From Plectrocnemia conspersa (taxonomy: Eukaryota; Arthropoda; Insecta; Trichoptera; Polycentropodidae), in assembly GCA_009617715.1 (NCBI GenBank), contig VTFK01000073.1, positions 992,001 to 1,056,000 on the forward strand: a stretch of 64,000 nt of DNA. Direction: 5' to 3'. Positions 25,763 to 39,300 of this stretch are shown one piece after another (within the stretch, counting starts at the first letter, position 1; each line of letters starts with the position of its first letter). Below the pieces are notes generated by a model. That model ran no database searches. It was not told where the DNA came from and was given only the letters and a program-made list of their open reading frames with translations. The translations under genes and the position numbers were made by a program.

Positions 25763-25984
25763 ATGGCACATAATCTTACTGGCGCTTATCAGTTAAATTA
25801 TATTTTCGGAAATGGAAATTATGGAAATTTATATCCATTGGTGAAATTGTATTCGAATATGAAAAATACACACTTTGACATAATACAATGTATATTATAT
25901 ACATATGTAGACCTTATTGGTGAATTGGGGTTACAGTTAGCTATTAACGGTTCTTATTTTAAATTTATTATAGAAGTGCGTTAA
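25763..25984 (+). other. Unrecognised 73-codon open frame beside the MITE
   Basis: The frame begins MAHNLTGAYQLNYIF and contains IGELGLQLAINGSY. I recognise no family and see no splice or poly(A) support. It is probably chance or a decayed element. Confidence 0.15.
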
Positions 25985-26049
25985 AGGACTCATTATTACT
26001 GAAAACTATTGATACTATTTCTGAATAATTAACTATTATGGCTGACCAC

Positions 26050-26841
26050 CCCAAAGAATATTTATTTATTTATTTATTTTATTAATTTATTTAGCTTATT
26101 AGCTAATCTTTACATCTAACAAATTTAGTAAACATATATAAAAATATATAAAAAATACATAACAGAAAGAAAAAATGAAAATATACAATAATAAAGTCTT
26201 AATATTATAATTTATTTCTATATGTACGAAGGTTTTTTTTATTCCATTTATGAAACCCGTTATATTTTTTGCTGTTTCAGTTTCTCTTGGAAGACTATTA
26301 TATAAATCAAAACCTCCGTACATAATTCCCCTAGCCGTACTCGTTTTCTTATACTTAATTTTCTTTAAATTTTCTCTATTTCTAGTATTATATTTATGTA
26401 CATCTTTATTTCTTATTAAATACTTATTAAAATATTTTGGTAATAAATTATTTTCTAACTTATATATAAATACTAAAACATTCATACTCAATATTTCTTG
26501 AACATTCAACCATTCTAATCTATCAATCATACTTTTACAATTAGTTAATCTATTTTTATTTAAAATTACTCTCATTGCCCTATTTTGTAATTTTTTTGCA
26601 ACATTTGTTTATCTAATTTATTTAACATATTTAATAGTGTTGCACAATAATTAAAATGGGGCAATATTATACTATTATAAATTATTTTTTTTGTATTTAT
26701 ACTTAATATATTTCTTAATCTAGATAATAAACCTATTTTTCTACTAATTAATTTTCTACTAATATTAGTAATAAAATTTGATTTCCACACAAAACAAATC
26801 AAGAACTTGCACAAATTAATTTCAGTTGATAATTTATTCAA
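26050..26841 (-). mobile_element. LINE family 2, 5'-truncated copy with (TAAA)n tail
   Basis: The minus strand encodes the RT thumb and C-terminus: ISRKIGLLSRLRNILSINTK, YNSIILPHFNYC, then MRVILNKNRL, WLNVQEILSMN, NLLPKYFNKYLIRN and VHKYNTRN. It continues to a stop near 26100. This fits CR1/Jockey-group non-LTR elements. A single frameshift lies in the T7 run at 26591-26597, and the reading otherwise stays open for some 240 codons. The 3' end is a (TAAA)n-type tail, seen as TTTATTTATTTATTTATTTT near 26060-26080. The element begins abruptly in mid-RT near 26841, typical of 5' truncation during target-primed insertion. It is the youngest-looking retroelement in the window. Confidence 0.85.
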
Positions 26842-27510
26842 ATTAATGAGCCCAAGCAGCTGAAGTTAACACTTAAAATGCCTGTTTAGAAGAGAGCAAC
26901 ATTACTTTATTGGAGGATTTCATTCGTCACTCTACTTTCGACTTAAAAGAGTATTCGATTATTCAGGGATTCCAAATTATAGAATGCTACGAACAAAGCG
27001 TCAGGAGGACGTGAATGACCAATAGATCGTCAAAGTGAAAAGCGATCTTCATAACGAAGTCGAGCATCTTGTAAGATTTATCTATATATGTGTAGAGAAA
27101 ACCTCTACTTGCTCTCAAAAGTAATTCTGAGATATTCAGTGAAGGTTTCTTTAGCCAAAATGTTCCCACAAAGATCGTAGGAATAAACTGACGGAGAACG
27201 TGGTCAAGAAAATGACACAGTATGCCACTTTCCGACACTAAAGGGCAGACGGTTAACGAAAGCTCAAATTCATAGAGATTCTGGAACAGATCGAAAGCAT
27301 TAATACAATTTTAAATCATCTGCGTACAAAAGAAAACTTGAATTTTTAACTGCCATATTTATGTCATTAACAAATAACATAAAGAGCAGAGGGCCCAGTT
27401 TGGACATTTGAGGAACCCCCAAAGGGGTGAAATATTCTTTCGACAATCAAACTGTATATGAGCAATTAACTCGAGAATAACTGAGTTAAATCATCCGATC
27501 TACCGTGGTA
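26842..27510 (-). mobile_element. Jockey-type LINE relic, family 3 copy A
   Basis: In broken minus-strand frames: SRVNCSYTV, GVPQMSKLGPLLFMLFVNDI (the GVPQGSxLGPLLFxxFINDI block, with a Met for Gly), then LYADDLKLY (YADD catalytic motif intact), KWHTVSFS and RSIL.FGIP. These follow Jockey-clade order from palm to thumb. Stops and indels make it dead. It directly adjoins the younger family 2 copy, which may have inserted into its 3' part. Confidence 0.85.
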
Positions 27511-30500
27511 TGTAATTTTTTTAAATAATAACCCGTGACAAAATATACATGATTGATTCATATACATATGTATAATATGCTATATCAATAATAAATTAAC
27601 CCTTACTAAGGATTTTAGATTACTTCAACCTAACCGAGCACTCTTGCAGCGCATATATATATTTACACATATATTTGGTTTGCAAACATTTTTAATATCA
27701 AAATTTCAGTGCAAAGTTTTGAGAATCATATTATACGCGCAAACACAGTAATCCAGCAATACTTAAAAATTATAAAAAATCAAAAAATAAAATGAAAAAC
27801 ATGGGAAAAAAATAAAAGTCGATTGAAAAAATATTACTAATGGTCATTTTGCTACAATTTATTTCAACATCTTATTTGATTAAATTGCCATTGGATAGTT
27901 TTTATACTTAAGGGGTATGATTAGTTAAAAGTAAATTTACCTCGAGTGCGTAATGATCTGATCACATGTATATAAACAACAACATAAATTATAAATGTGT
28001 TATTAGAGGGCTGAATACAAACATGATTTTTTTAATAAAAAAATATGTAAGATAGACATGTTAGATACATATGACTTTTTTGATGCAGTAGAATTTTCCG
28101 AGCATCATACTTATTCGCGTGGGGTTTAAAATTTCAATCGCGACTGACAGGATTAAGGTCTCTCTTTGGGCTTGGCTCGACCACCAAATCCAATATATAC
28201 GAGCCCGTTCGAAGCCCAACACGGACAGACTATTTAGATAATCTTGTTCGACTAACGTGTTCACCACACTAGACTAAACTTTGTTCAGGGCTTTGGTGAT
28301 TGGAGCTATATTTACAAATGGAATATTTATGAGGGCGGTTTTACCGAGGGGAGGTCGCTAGCTGGTAACGACTTAATAATACGACGATCGATGTGCTTTG
28401 AATGGACACTAAACAATCAGCCATAATCGATTACTAATGTATAAAAATAAAAAACATTCATGTTGTTGAACTTATAACATTATTATTTGACTAAAAAGTT
28501 AGGATCGTACGTTTCGTTTCATTTTGTAAGAAAGTTTTGAAGGCTAACTGAAAGCAAACAAAGTTCTCCACATTGAGACGCGAAAGTTAAGCGGATAATG
28601 CAAACTTTCTTATATTACGTAAGAAAATTAAACTAAAATTTGTCATAGAAAAAGGTAAGCAAACTGAGAACATCGCCGAGCCGTGGCTAACATTAAAACA
28701 AAGTGTTGTTTTCGCAAACAAATTACAGACGTTTGAACCGTTTTTGTCGTGACGGCTAATTACGAATGTATTTATAAGCGCTGTGATTTAAGACTAAAAT
28801 TAGTATTTATATTATGAGAGTAATTTAGAGCATATAATAATAAGTATTTATATAAGGTAGTCAACGCTTATTGTGAAATTATATTTTATAACATAGAATT
28901 ACATGTGTATGAACCTATATTTATTTTTTAAACAGTAATTTCGGATGCTTTATTACTTTACGAATATATTCGAATACTATATTATTTTATCGTTTATTCT
29001 TCGGTAATAAAATTGTTGAAAATAAAAAATATTTGGAAACATGTCAATTAGTTTTAAAACAATTACTGTGTTATACAACTAGCTAGTTATCAATTTTGAT
29101 ATAGGTACAATTATAAACTACATTTATTTAATTTGATTTATTATTATTTCGAATTGTCATTGGGAGGAAAATAAGGTTTTAAATTAAATTAACCTGTAAA
29201 GTTTTTGGTATCTCAAACAAAAATTAGTATTTTTAACTAGCAAAAAATGAAAATGAAAATATGATTGATCGTAGGAATTTATTATTTGACTTTTGATGAA
29301 AGAAAACATGCAATTACAATGTGAGAAATGTTTTAATTGTTCTTTGAATTATATGCCACTTTTACGTTTTTACATACATATCTTTATATATTTTATATTG
29401 TCGAAAATCATAATATACCATTAAGTGTTAACATACTATAGATATACTGCGTCCTACAACACTGACAATTCTTGATTTATGTAGTATCTCAAAAAAATAC
29501 ATGTTTTTTTATATCAACGTTGTTATTGGTAGTATTAGTAACGCCAGGTCAATAACTACTATACAACTAGATATATAGATTGATAGCGTGGCGGTTTCAA
29601 AAGTCCAAATCCAATAAAAGAGTTAAAAGTTAAACGCCAAGAAAATTAAGCTGAACACCGTTCTTGTATAACTTTAAAGTTAAATATAAAATGTAAATCT
29701 TTAGATGAAACTATAGATGAAACATAGAATTTTATTTGAAATATAATACAATATTCATTATACTGTCAACAATCATTAGTATTGTTATTATCAATAGCAA
29801 TAGTTTGAAGTAGAAGCGCCCCGAATACGAGATTAAATCGTCATTAGCGTGACTACAAAGGTGGGTGGTCCAATTTGGCCCTGTGTACTAATTTATGTCT
29901 TTTAGACCGAAAAGCAGCCAGTTGCTCCCAAACTCGTCTGCACACCGAACCGGTGACGGATACCCATTATAATAATTTCGACAAATTGGCAATTCAGTTT
30001 AGACGCATTATATAGCCAAATATAACCTTTAGAATCGACTGTTATTGTACATCCGCAGGTTTGTTTCTATAGCTATGATATAATAGGTTTAGGAAGGTGC
30101 CGAGTGATTACGGCGTGTACACTTGGAACTTACGATCGGTAATCAAATTTTACGAACACCATAAAGTAAATAGTACTATAGGGGTAATGGATACATATAT
30201 TATACGTTTTTGAGTTCAGGAGTTGAACTGTTGGTTTAATATTTATTGTTTGTAGTAATTTATATATTAATAAAACATACACACATGTATACGTTTAGAT
30301 TGTAATTTTAAAATAAATATTATTACAAATTAAAATAATTTTTAAATTGAGTAAATGTATATGTTTTTAATATTATTTTATATATTTATTTTATTACCTC
30401 CATACACTTCAATAAATATACGCGCTATTCAAATAACTTAATTTACATTGTATCTAGTGTGTACTTTTTGTGAATTATGTTTCACACCGAATATTTTTAC

Positions 30501-31489
30501 CAAGCATGTATTAAATGAAAAGCTTTCATCATTATCAAGAGTTAATAAAACTATTTTTTTTGTCACAATAATTGATATTTGTACCAAAAATATCAATTTA
30601 AAAATCAAATACGGGAGATATTTTTTGTATTTTCTATTTAATAACCGTTCATACAAAATAAATAAAACTGAAAATGGTGTTTATAAATATTTACCGATAG
30701 AAATTCAATTTATTTTGGTGTGTAATTTTTATTTCTATAGCTTTACTTCAATTCAGATGATACTATGTTTGTTATAAAAATAGTTTTTAATTTTAATTAA
30801 TATGGTTATTAAAAAAGTACGCGTAACAAATGTTTTGCATAAGTTTTAATTTTATATATAATTATTTCCTGATTTTTTTTTTAATTGAAAATATGAAAAA
30901 TATAGATAGTATAGAAATAATATAATTTAAATGAAACATTTAATTTATTATCTGAATATTTGAAATTCTTTAAGTGTGTGCTTATTATTTTAATTCAAGC
31001 AATTAGTAATAAAATATGAAAATCGTATCTTAAAAAATAATTTATTGGGAGTGCAATAAGAATGTCAAATCTGATATATTGTAGTATATAAAACATAATC
31101 AATTACTAGCACATACTTATTTAAAGAAATCCTCTTACATTTTATTGACACTAGTTTTAACTGATCATTTGATTAAAGTCATTGGAACACACTTTACTAA
31201 TGAAATATCATATTAGACAATCGTAGATAATCTTAATCGTAGATAATAAGTCATTAATTATTTAAATAATTGATACAAAGCTAACAAATTTTCACATTAT
31301 AAAATTATTTATTTTATTTAAATTAAGAGAATCGTGTCCCAGCAGGTTACCCCAATGCGTTACGATGGTCAGAAAACAATACATAGTATTATTACAATAC
31401 AAAAAAATGTAATAGATGTCAGATAAAAAAGAATAAATGTTAGTGAAAAAAATATTTAAATTAAATAACACAAATCGGATCATAACTGA
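27511..31489. other. AT-rich non-coding DNA with two GC-richer patches
   Basis: Patches near 28130-28390 (with a 68-codon minus-strand frame, 28061-28267) and 29820-30130 are less AT-rich. A plus-strand frame of 109 codons (30448-30777) overlaps a 72-codon minus frame and looks compositional. No domain recognised. Confidence 0.45.
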
Positions 31490-31499
31490 CATTAAACAG

Positions 31500-32880
31500 A
31501 TCAATATGTAATGCCAGTGTATCAAGGAGTTGGATGGTGAAAGCCACAGGCAAGTTGGTTAGTGCGGACGTCCTGACTTTAATGGCCATCAAAAATAGAT
31601 GTTCTGGCACCCAAAACTGTAATTTCTCGAGAACAGTTTAATTGTCGACACCCTTCAGTAGTTTGAAGAAATGGTTAGCGACATACAATTTTTTGCGAGA
31701 ACTAAGAGAATTTTATCCCAATACTCATAAAAGAAAAGCTGGGATACAAGAACGGATAATAAGCAAATAATTAGACTTATAAAAGTATGTAATTTTATAA
31801 TAGTATAGCAATAATCTAAACTTTATGGATCAAAAGCGAATATATAGTTATTCAGGGATTCTAAATTATCGATTTCATTTCAAGAATGCTACGAACTAAA
31901 ATATCATAGTTGACACGAGTAATTGACGGATCATCAAAGCGTTCTTCATAAGAAAACCGAGCATATTGGAAGATTTATCGCAGACGTTGTTTACGCGTAG
32001 AGAATACCTTAATTATTTCGAGATCTTAAGTGGAAGATATTCTAGAAAAAATATTTTTATCGAATCATAGAAATAATTTAAAGGCAAACGGAATCGAGAT
32101 AATGACAACATATGGCACTTTCTGACATTAAAGAGTGGACAAACGACGGAATTCTTAATCGAGAATCAAAATAACTCTGTTGAGAAAAGAGATTCTGCAA
32201 CAGATCAAATGTATTTAAACAATTTTAAAATTAACTACCAAAAGAAAAAAAATACTATTTTGCCAATCAGTCGCCATATGATACAATCTATGTACTATTA
32301 TAAAATAACTGACAATTTTTTTATTAATTATCCATGACAAACCTTTTCGAAGGCCTTCTTGAAATTCGTATATACAACATATTCTTGAATTCCAAAATTA
32401 AGAGATTTTGTCATAGTTTTGGTGAAGGATAAAAGGTAAATAACAGTGAAACAAGCAGGAAAACAAAACTTGCCAAAAGTGATTGAATACGAATTTATGG
32501 AAAATTATTTCGAACAACTTAGCACGTGTTGATAATACTGTGACTGGTCTATAGTTATTTATGCATATTTTGTCACCCTTATTATGAATATGGATGACTT
32601 CTGTGCATTTCAAAGATCAGGAAATGATAACGTCTTGATAATCAGATCAAAAATACATATAAAAGAGAAACGAGACTGACTTTGCAACCCTTCAAAATGA
32701 TATTTTCAAATCAAGTCCAGAAAGGCGCCCTTACTTCTTGATTCATGTTTGAGATCTAAGCACTCAGTTTTCTCAATGATCCCTACTGAAGACCAAGTAC
32801 ACGAAGAATAAAGCAATTAAACAGAAGCGAAAAAGATTCTTTGAAAACAGAATGGAATTATTGCGCGACATCGTCAGCAG
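31500..32880 (-). mobile_element. Jockey-type LINE relic, family 3 copy B, internally deleted
   Basis: The minus strand reads MKCTEVIHIHNKGDK then INNYRPVTVLSTRAKLFEII (the RT NYRPI..LS..AKLFE block), then VYTNFKKAFEKVCHG (the YTDFxKAFDxVxH block). The segment that should hold GVPQ..LGPLLF is missing, and a degraded YADD region follows near 32220. From 32220 down to 31850 it aligns with copy A (shared TTATTCAGGGATTC and AGATTCTGCAACAGATC-type blocks). The C-terminal end near 31500-31760 is heavily mutated. The region upstream (32620-32880) shows weak traces of the pre-RT segment. It is dead and ends about 250 bases before the channel gene. Confidence 0.8.
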
Positions 32881-33130
32881 TATTTTGTGAACCACCAAAA
32901 AAGTGTTAATAGCGAAATTTTATGTAAAACTCTCATTAATCAACATTTTTGTTAATTATTAAATGCGCAAACGCTTAAGACTACATCTTTTTTTTTCTTG
33001 GTTTTATTTATCACGATTGTAACAGATTTCCTTTTAGTACATAATAAACAATGATATATGTATATACTTATACATTAATCAAATATTGTATTATATGCTT
33101 ATACTGTGTGTATGTACCCATTGCAGTAAA
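32881..33130 (+). promoter_or_regulatory. Presumed 5' region of the ppk-like gene
   Basis: AT-rich sequence between the LINE relic and the channel start codon. The CCCATTGCAG at 33117-33126 looks like a splice acceptor, which suggests that transcription starts further upstream and that this region is partly a 5' UTR intron. No clear TATA or initiator. Confidence 0.3.
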
Positions 33131-33336
33131 ATGCGGTTGACCAGGTTGTTCAGGGGCCGTGTAACAAAACCAAAAATCTCTACCAGTATCGAAAATCGTC
33201 TCCGACCACGTACGAAGATGTCACGTGGGCAAAAATACTGGCAACTCAGTCTCTGTTACCTACGTGAGATTTTCCAGGCCGGATCTCTACACGGAATTAA
33301 CCACTTTGTGGCACCCAATCGGCATTACTTGGAAAC
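33131..33336 (+). CDS. ppk-like exon 1: cytosolic N-terminus with HG motif
   Basis: The exon encodes residues 1-68 plus two bases of codon 69. It contains SLHGINHF, the conserved His-Gly gating motif of DEG/ENaC subunits. A strong donor (GTGAGT) follows. The frame stays open upstream to 33086, so an earlier Met is possible, but the acceptor-like pyrimidine/CAG just before the chosen ATG argues against it. Confidence 0.85.
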
Positions 33337-36300
33337 GTGAGTGGGTCCCAAAACGTTTAGGTTTTCACCTTAAAATAGCAATCCAATTTAAAAACACATA
33401 TATTATGAAAATTCTCCGAAAAACACCCGAAACGGCTCATCCGGAGATCGATAAGGGGTTTTCAACCCTCAATAGGACTAAGAATTAATTCGTTTTTTTC
33501 AACACAGAATATTTTGGATGATGGCTGTGTGCTATTCGATCTTCGCCCTTGTGCTGTTGACGCTCAATATATTCAATAGGTATATTGTAAGTACGCAATG
33601 AGGCAATTGAAAATTTATTTAGCGTATGAGCACGTAATACATTGTGTGTACACAATAATACATGTTTAATTGCAATGTTCTAGATAACGTTTTATATGAC
33701 TAATTAACTTGTACATTTTAAGACTTCCCCGACGGTAATATCTTTGGAACGTGACTCATTTTCTTGGAACATCACATTTCCAGCTGCGACAATTTGCATC
33801 AGAGATGTAAACACTTCGGCAATGGAGAATTATATCAGGTCTGTTAAAATATTTATGTTATTAACTATAATGTAAAAAAAATATCCGTCGTAAATAATAA
33901 ACAGTCGGATTTATATATAAATTATAATCGTTTGCCTTAAAATTATAAAATAAATATAAGAAAATAAATATTATTTTGTAATAAACAAAAAAATAAAATA
34001 AATATTTATTATTTAGAATCAGGCTATGTCATGTTATGAGAAAATAGTTATATCGCTTTTTACCGCCAATTTTTTTTATACCTTTTATTTGTTATTGAAG
34101 CATCTGCAGTAAATTAACATATCTAATTTAAATGATCCGATGCAATTGTTAGCCATGCATTTTAGTAACGGAGGATTTGCAAGTTAAAAATATATTTTAA
34201 GCCATTCAACGCCAATAGACAAATACAACTGGGCAAAAAAACGTAAAAAAATATTCCGTTGAGGCTAATAACATATTCCGTATATTAAAAATCACATTTT
34301 GTATAAAACCGTGCAGTTTTTATGTATGCATGCTATAAAAAGCATATGTTAACGTAAAAGGAATTTTCTATAATAAAATTCAAGTAAAACTAATACTTTC
34401 TAACAATATATTTTATTAATATAATATATTTAAAATATAATTTAATGTTATATTATCAAGTTAACAATTTTCATTAATCAATTAATTAGCGAATTGAGCT
34501 TCGGTAACGACTCAGAGATAAGACCATTTCTGAAGCAATTACTGCGACTATCCATAGAGAAAATATCCGACGAGGACTTCAATGACCATCCAGCCGTCTC
34601 ACCAGAGACATATGTCGAAGTTGTGGACAGAATCTCACTATCCTTCGTGCCTCAATTGATAAGCTCGTTGTCCATGAGGACACCGTTGCAAAAAACACTC
34701 GGCGAAATGGGCCTTTGTTATGCGATCAATTCTGAAGTTGCCATCTACAATTCTCCCGAGTGAGTATGGATTTGAAGGTTTTACAAGTTTAGGATACGTA
34801 ACTTTTGCGGAGAAAAGCTCTCTCGCTCTTTCTCACTCGCAATTGAGCAGACCCACCCTAACAATGGGCGTATTTCCATTGGACGCACGTACAAGTGCAC
34901 AATGGCCCGAAACAATTAGAAATGGAATATATACTACATATATATATATATATATATATATAGGAAAAAATGTACTCGTTATTTTGTATTCATGTATAAA
35001 TTTACATACATTTTATATCGTTGAATTGTTTTCAGATATTGGGCGAAGAATAGATGGGATTTTGTGAGGGAGAATACATTAATTATAAACCAGTTGGATG
35101 GAGAGCAATTCATTAAGATGTCGGAGTTTTATAATCCGTATGATGTGAGTTATATTTATATATAATATATATGTACTTATTATATTTGCGAAAGTTTTTA
35201 AAGTTATGTAAAAACAGATTAAGCAATAAATCGTGTAAAATATTTAATATGCGCAAGGAATAATCGATAGACAAATATTTAATTTTAACGATAATATAAA
35301 TTTTTAATAATCAGTTAGTAAAACTGCAATTTTTTCGATGGTTTGCGTGACATAGCGGAGTATATTAGGTCTTAGTTGAAAAAGTGTTGTGCTTATAATG
35401 TAATTTTTAAAGGGCTGTGTTGATTCATAATATATCAAGAGCAAAGATTGAGAATTTAGCTATTAATTGTGTGCTTTTAAAACATATTTTCAACATGTTT
35501 CTGTGCATGAAAAATAGGAAAAATTAGTGACGCTAATGACAAAAAAGGGTAAAACTTGAGAATTAATAACAAACTTTTACCAATCCATGAATAATGCCAA
35601 TAAGTAATGAAAATATTACCTTTTAGCACTGCATTGGCTCAAAAAATATCATCAGTATACTATTTTTTTGGTTATTACAAACCTTAATATAAGAAATAGC
35701 ATATTTTGACTATTTTAAATAGTAAGATTAAAATTATACATTAAAATTATACATTTATTTCGTGTAAAAATGCCATCAAATTTAGTTAATGTAAATATGA
35801 CATCTTTTTTTTTAGAAATTTATTATTATTATTATTATTCATTATTAATAATTATATTTTATTATATAGTAGATTATTTACATTTATACTGATTATTTGA
35901 GGTGCCATAAATTTTGTCATTTAATAAATCGTCAAATAAAAATAACGATATTTAAAATCAGCGCCCACTTATACATGTTTATATTTTGCCCGTTTTATTT
36001 TTCCTACTACGAACTCATAAACTGAGGTTTTAACGACCGATAAAGGGAATATGTATATAAAATTTAATGAGCATTTGTCTATAGGTTTTATCTATATACT
36101 AGTAATTTTCGCAAAATATATATAAACATAAGAGTTTATTTATAGTAAAAATTATTAACATATGCATTTCTTAAGAAGAAGGGCATTCATCCGTATTATT
36201 TAAAAAAAATATGTTTATGCTACACTTTATATATTATTTTAGATTGCTGATAAGTTTCAAAGCTTTTTATTATTATTATAATGATTTATCATTTTTAATA

Positions 36301-39300
36301 CAGATTTGATACACCTAAATACATCTGTCTATTTTTCGTTACTTTATTTTTTCCTTGATTTGAATATATATTATATATGTATACATTGTATATATATATT
36401 GAAAACAAGTCAATATAGTATATCACAAGTGTATTGAATATTTAAATATTAAAAAAATAATAAAACTATAATTACAATTTACGATCAATGAGGAGTTATA
36501 AATAGTAAAGACAGACTTTTTTCTTTAAACATAAAGTGGTCTACAGCCATTATATATTTAATTTTAAATTAATGAGAAGACGATTTTACATAACCTTAAT
36601 TACGCTTAACTAACTAACTGCAAACTTTAGTTTAAAGGATTGTGTAAAGCGATTTATAAGTTTAATTAGAACGAACGATTAGACAACTAGTATATAGTAA
36701 AGCACAACCCTGTCGCGGAACTCGGAAAGTAAAATCAATTTAGCACATATATGAGTGTATTTGCCGACATACTTGCAATCGGCTATATTCGATACAAAAT
36801 TTAACATTGTATACATAATATAATCTATACTGGATAGATAAAAATATTATATTATATCCGCTATATACATAATATAATATTATAAAAAAATAAGAAACCG
36901 TTGTAAGAAACATAATAGAAAAGCGCCGGCAAAAAAGGAAAACATTCACCGGGGAATTGAACCCGAGGGTGAAATAAAGGCACCGAAAGGTAGTATTAAA
37001 TTCATCCTTTCTGACCTTGAACTAAATATATTTTGGTACCGTACTTGATTTGTCATTATGTCAACTGATATGAAAAATTGGAAAACGTAATTGTTGTTGT
37101 TCAACATTGTATTTTCAGAACATTTGTGTTCGAAATGTATTGATCATGTAAATATTACGAAATATATTTTTTTTTCTGCTTTATCCGAAGGCATACTTCC
37201 ATAGTCCCTCGGAAATATCTAAAATGTTGGATAGGAATTATGGAGCAGCATCTAGAACGATGAGCTCCGTCGACTTCAAAGTATTGAGTTTGATATCTAC
37301 GGACGGCATTCGCAATTTAGAAGCGTATCAGAGAAACTGCAGGTATATATATTTTTCATATATTTTTTATATTGCATAATCATATTATGTATTGCTACCA
37401 TATAACAAGACGTAGGTTTAGTGTATATGAAAAAAGGCTTACAAAAATGTAATGTAATAAGAATATAAAATGAAAGATAATAATGCATATTTTGTATATG
37501 TAGTATTTTATCTGATGCCTACTTATTTAAAGGTGGAAGACTAAAATTATTAATAGTTCAAATTAATATATATAATCATCCCACAAAATATGTTTGTTTA
37601 GACAAACTTCATGCAAAGTTCTATCTGTATCTTTGAACTATTTGGAAAATATATGAGAAGACACGTAACTTGATAGGGTTAATAACATTTAAAGGTTTGA
37701 ACTGTTCAAGAATATTAAATTATCGTGTAGTTTTATATGTTGTGGAAACAAAATTGAATTGTACTGTGTTGGTTTTAAGTCATGGATTACTAATTAATAC
37801 ATGCCAGGAGTCAAAATTATAATTTTAATTATACCTCTGATAAATTTAAAATGTATGTCTTACTTTGTTGATGTATATGTTGCACGATATACAAAAAAAA
37901 ATATTTCAAAATATTATAATATACGAATAATTAATACTACAAATATTTGTAATTTATATTCCCATCGCGTTAGTTGTATACTGAATTCCCCAATATCCTA
38001 TCAATATAACACACGATACATGCATATTTTATTTTCAACCATTTAAACAACCCTGCACGTTGCAGATCGAACACCTCCCGAATCCCGCTGGATATTTCGT
38101 CGGCGTGATTTAGCGGGCTCGATGCAGAGTCCCTAGTCGGGCCCGAAAGTTTAGCCGCCCTGATTTATATTGTGCCAAAACTGGCGTTAATGAAGTGTAT
38201 CGGTTTGCAGGTACTTGGATGAGAGGATATTAGCCCGCAGCCCGGTGTACACGTACGGCATGTGCATAGTTGAATGCAGAGCGAGAAAAATAATTGAACT
38301 ATGCGGATGCATTCCACATTTTTACCGCAACCTACGTAAGTCACGACAGTCTTTATGAATAAGAAACATTGATCATCATCACTGTAAACTGGGATTGTCT
38401 TGGTATTGCGATACACGCACCTATATTATTTTGGGTCCATTTGACAAGATGCCAATATTAAGGACGAACTCCATATAATTATATTGAAAAGTTCTGAGTT
38501 GTTGACATTTAAAAATATTTAAATATAGCTACCGAAACAATGGGAATCACATACAAATATATATAAGGACGAAATAAGATGCTGCTAGAATAACATATTA
38601 AAACCAGTTGTAGTAGATGTAGAATACAACTGACTCATGAAGACTACAGGCTGTTGAGCAAAACATCCCGAGAAAGATTTTTAATCATCAAGCATGGATG
38701 ATATTTTATTAAGTTGAATAGATTGTCTCAAAGGTCTGATGTCGTCAAATAAATAACAAAAAATAATTAGTTGGGATGGACATCTATCTCATACAAGTCC
38801 TGCAAAGTAGTTAACTATTCTGTGTAAAAGAAATTATCTACTGTTTCGAAAGAATTTGTTACAATAAAAGCCAATATTATACACTATTATTATGTTGTGT
38901 CCTTCTAAAAAATATTTTAAGAACAATATTGAAAATAGCATATGAACTAATAAATGCATCTGTGCTAGACAAAATAATTGGATTTGATATTACATTCTTT
39001 ATTTCTATCTCAGTCTACGTACTTGTAATTCACGACATTGGTTAAAGCGAGTGAGAGAGAGATATTTGGTAATTGAAATATATCGCTACGTGTCCGAAGC
39101 CGTAGTACAAAGGTATCCATATAGTATTTGTGTATGGTGGGTGATGCAAGAGGTGCGTTTCACTGCGCCACGACACGAAATTGCATTGCGGTCTTAAAAT
39201 GCCTTTGTTCTAGTCACTGATTGAAATTTAGCGTTTATACGCGTGGTCTACATATTTTGGACACTGAAAAGCTATTCATTTGGAGAAGTATGCGAATACC

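Noticed and set aside
26060..26090. TTTA tetranucleotide run as an independent microsatellite
   Set aside because: Better explained as the 3' tail of the minus-strand LINE that ends there.
28061..28267. 68-codon minus frame in a GC-richer patch
   Set aside because: I could not match it to any family, and stops close it on both sides without splice signals.
30448..30777. 109-codon plus-strand open frame
   Set aside because: AT-driven composition (Phe, Ile, Tyr, Asn), overlapping open frame on the other strand, no splice or family support.
33225..33488. 87-codon frame overlapping ppk exon 1
   Set aside because: It is in a different frame from the HG motif exon and runs through the exon 1 splice donor.
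34720..35067. 115-codon plus-strand frame across ppk intron 4
   Set aside because: It crosses the exon 4 donor, the intron and a (TA)n run; the channel frame with spliced exons explains both ends.
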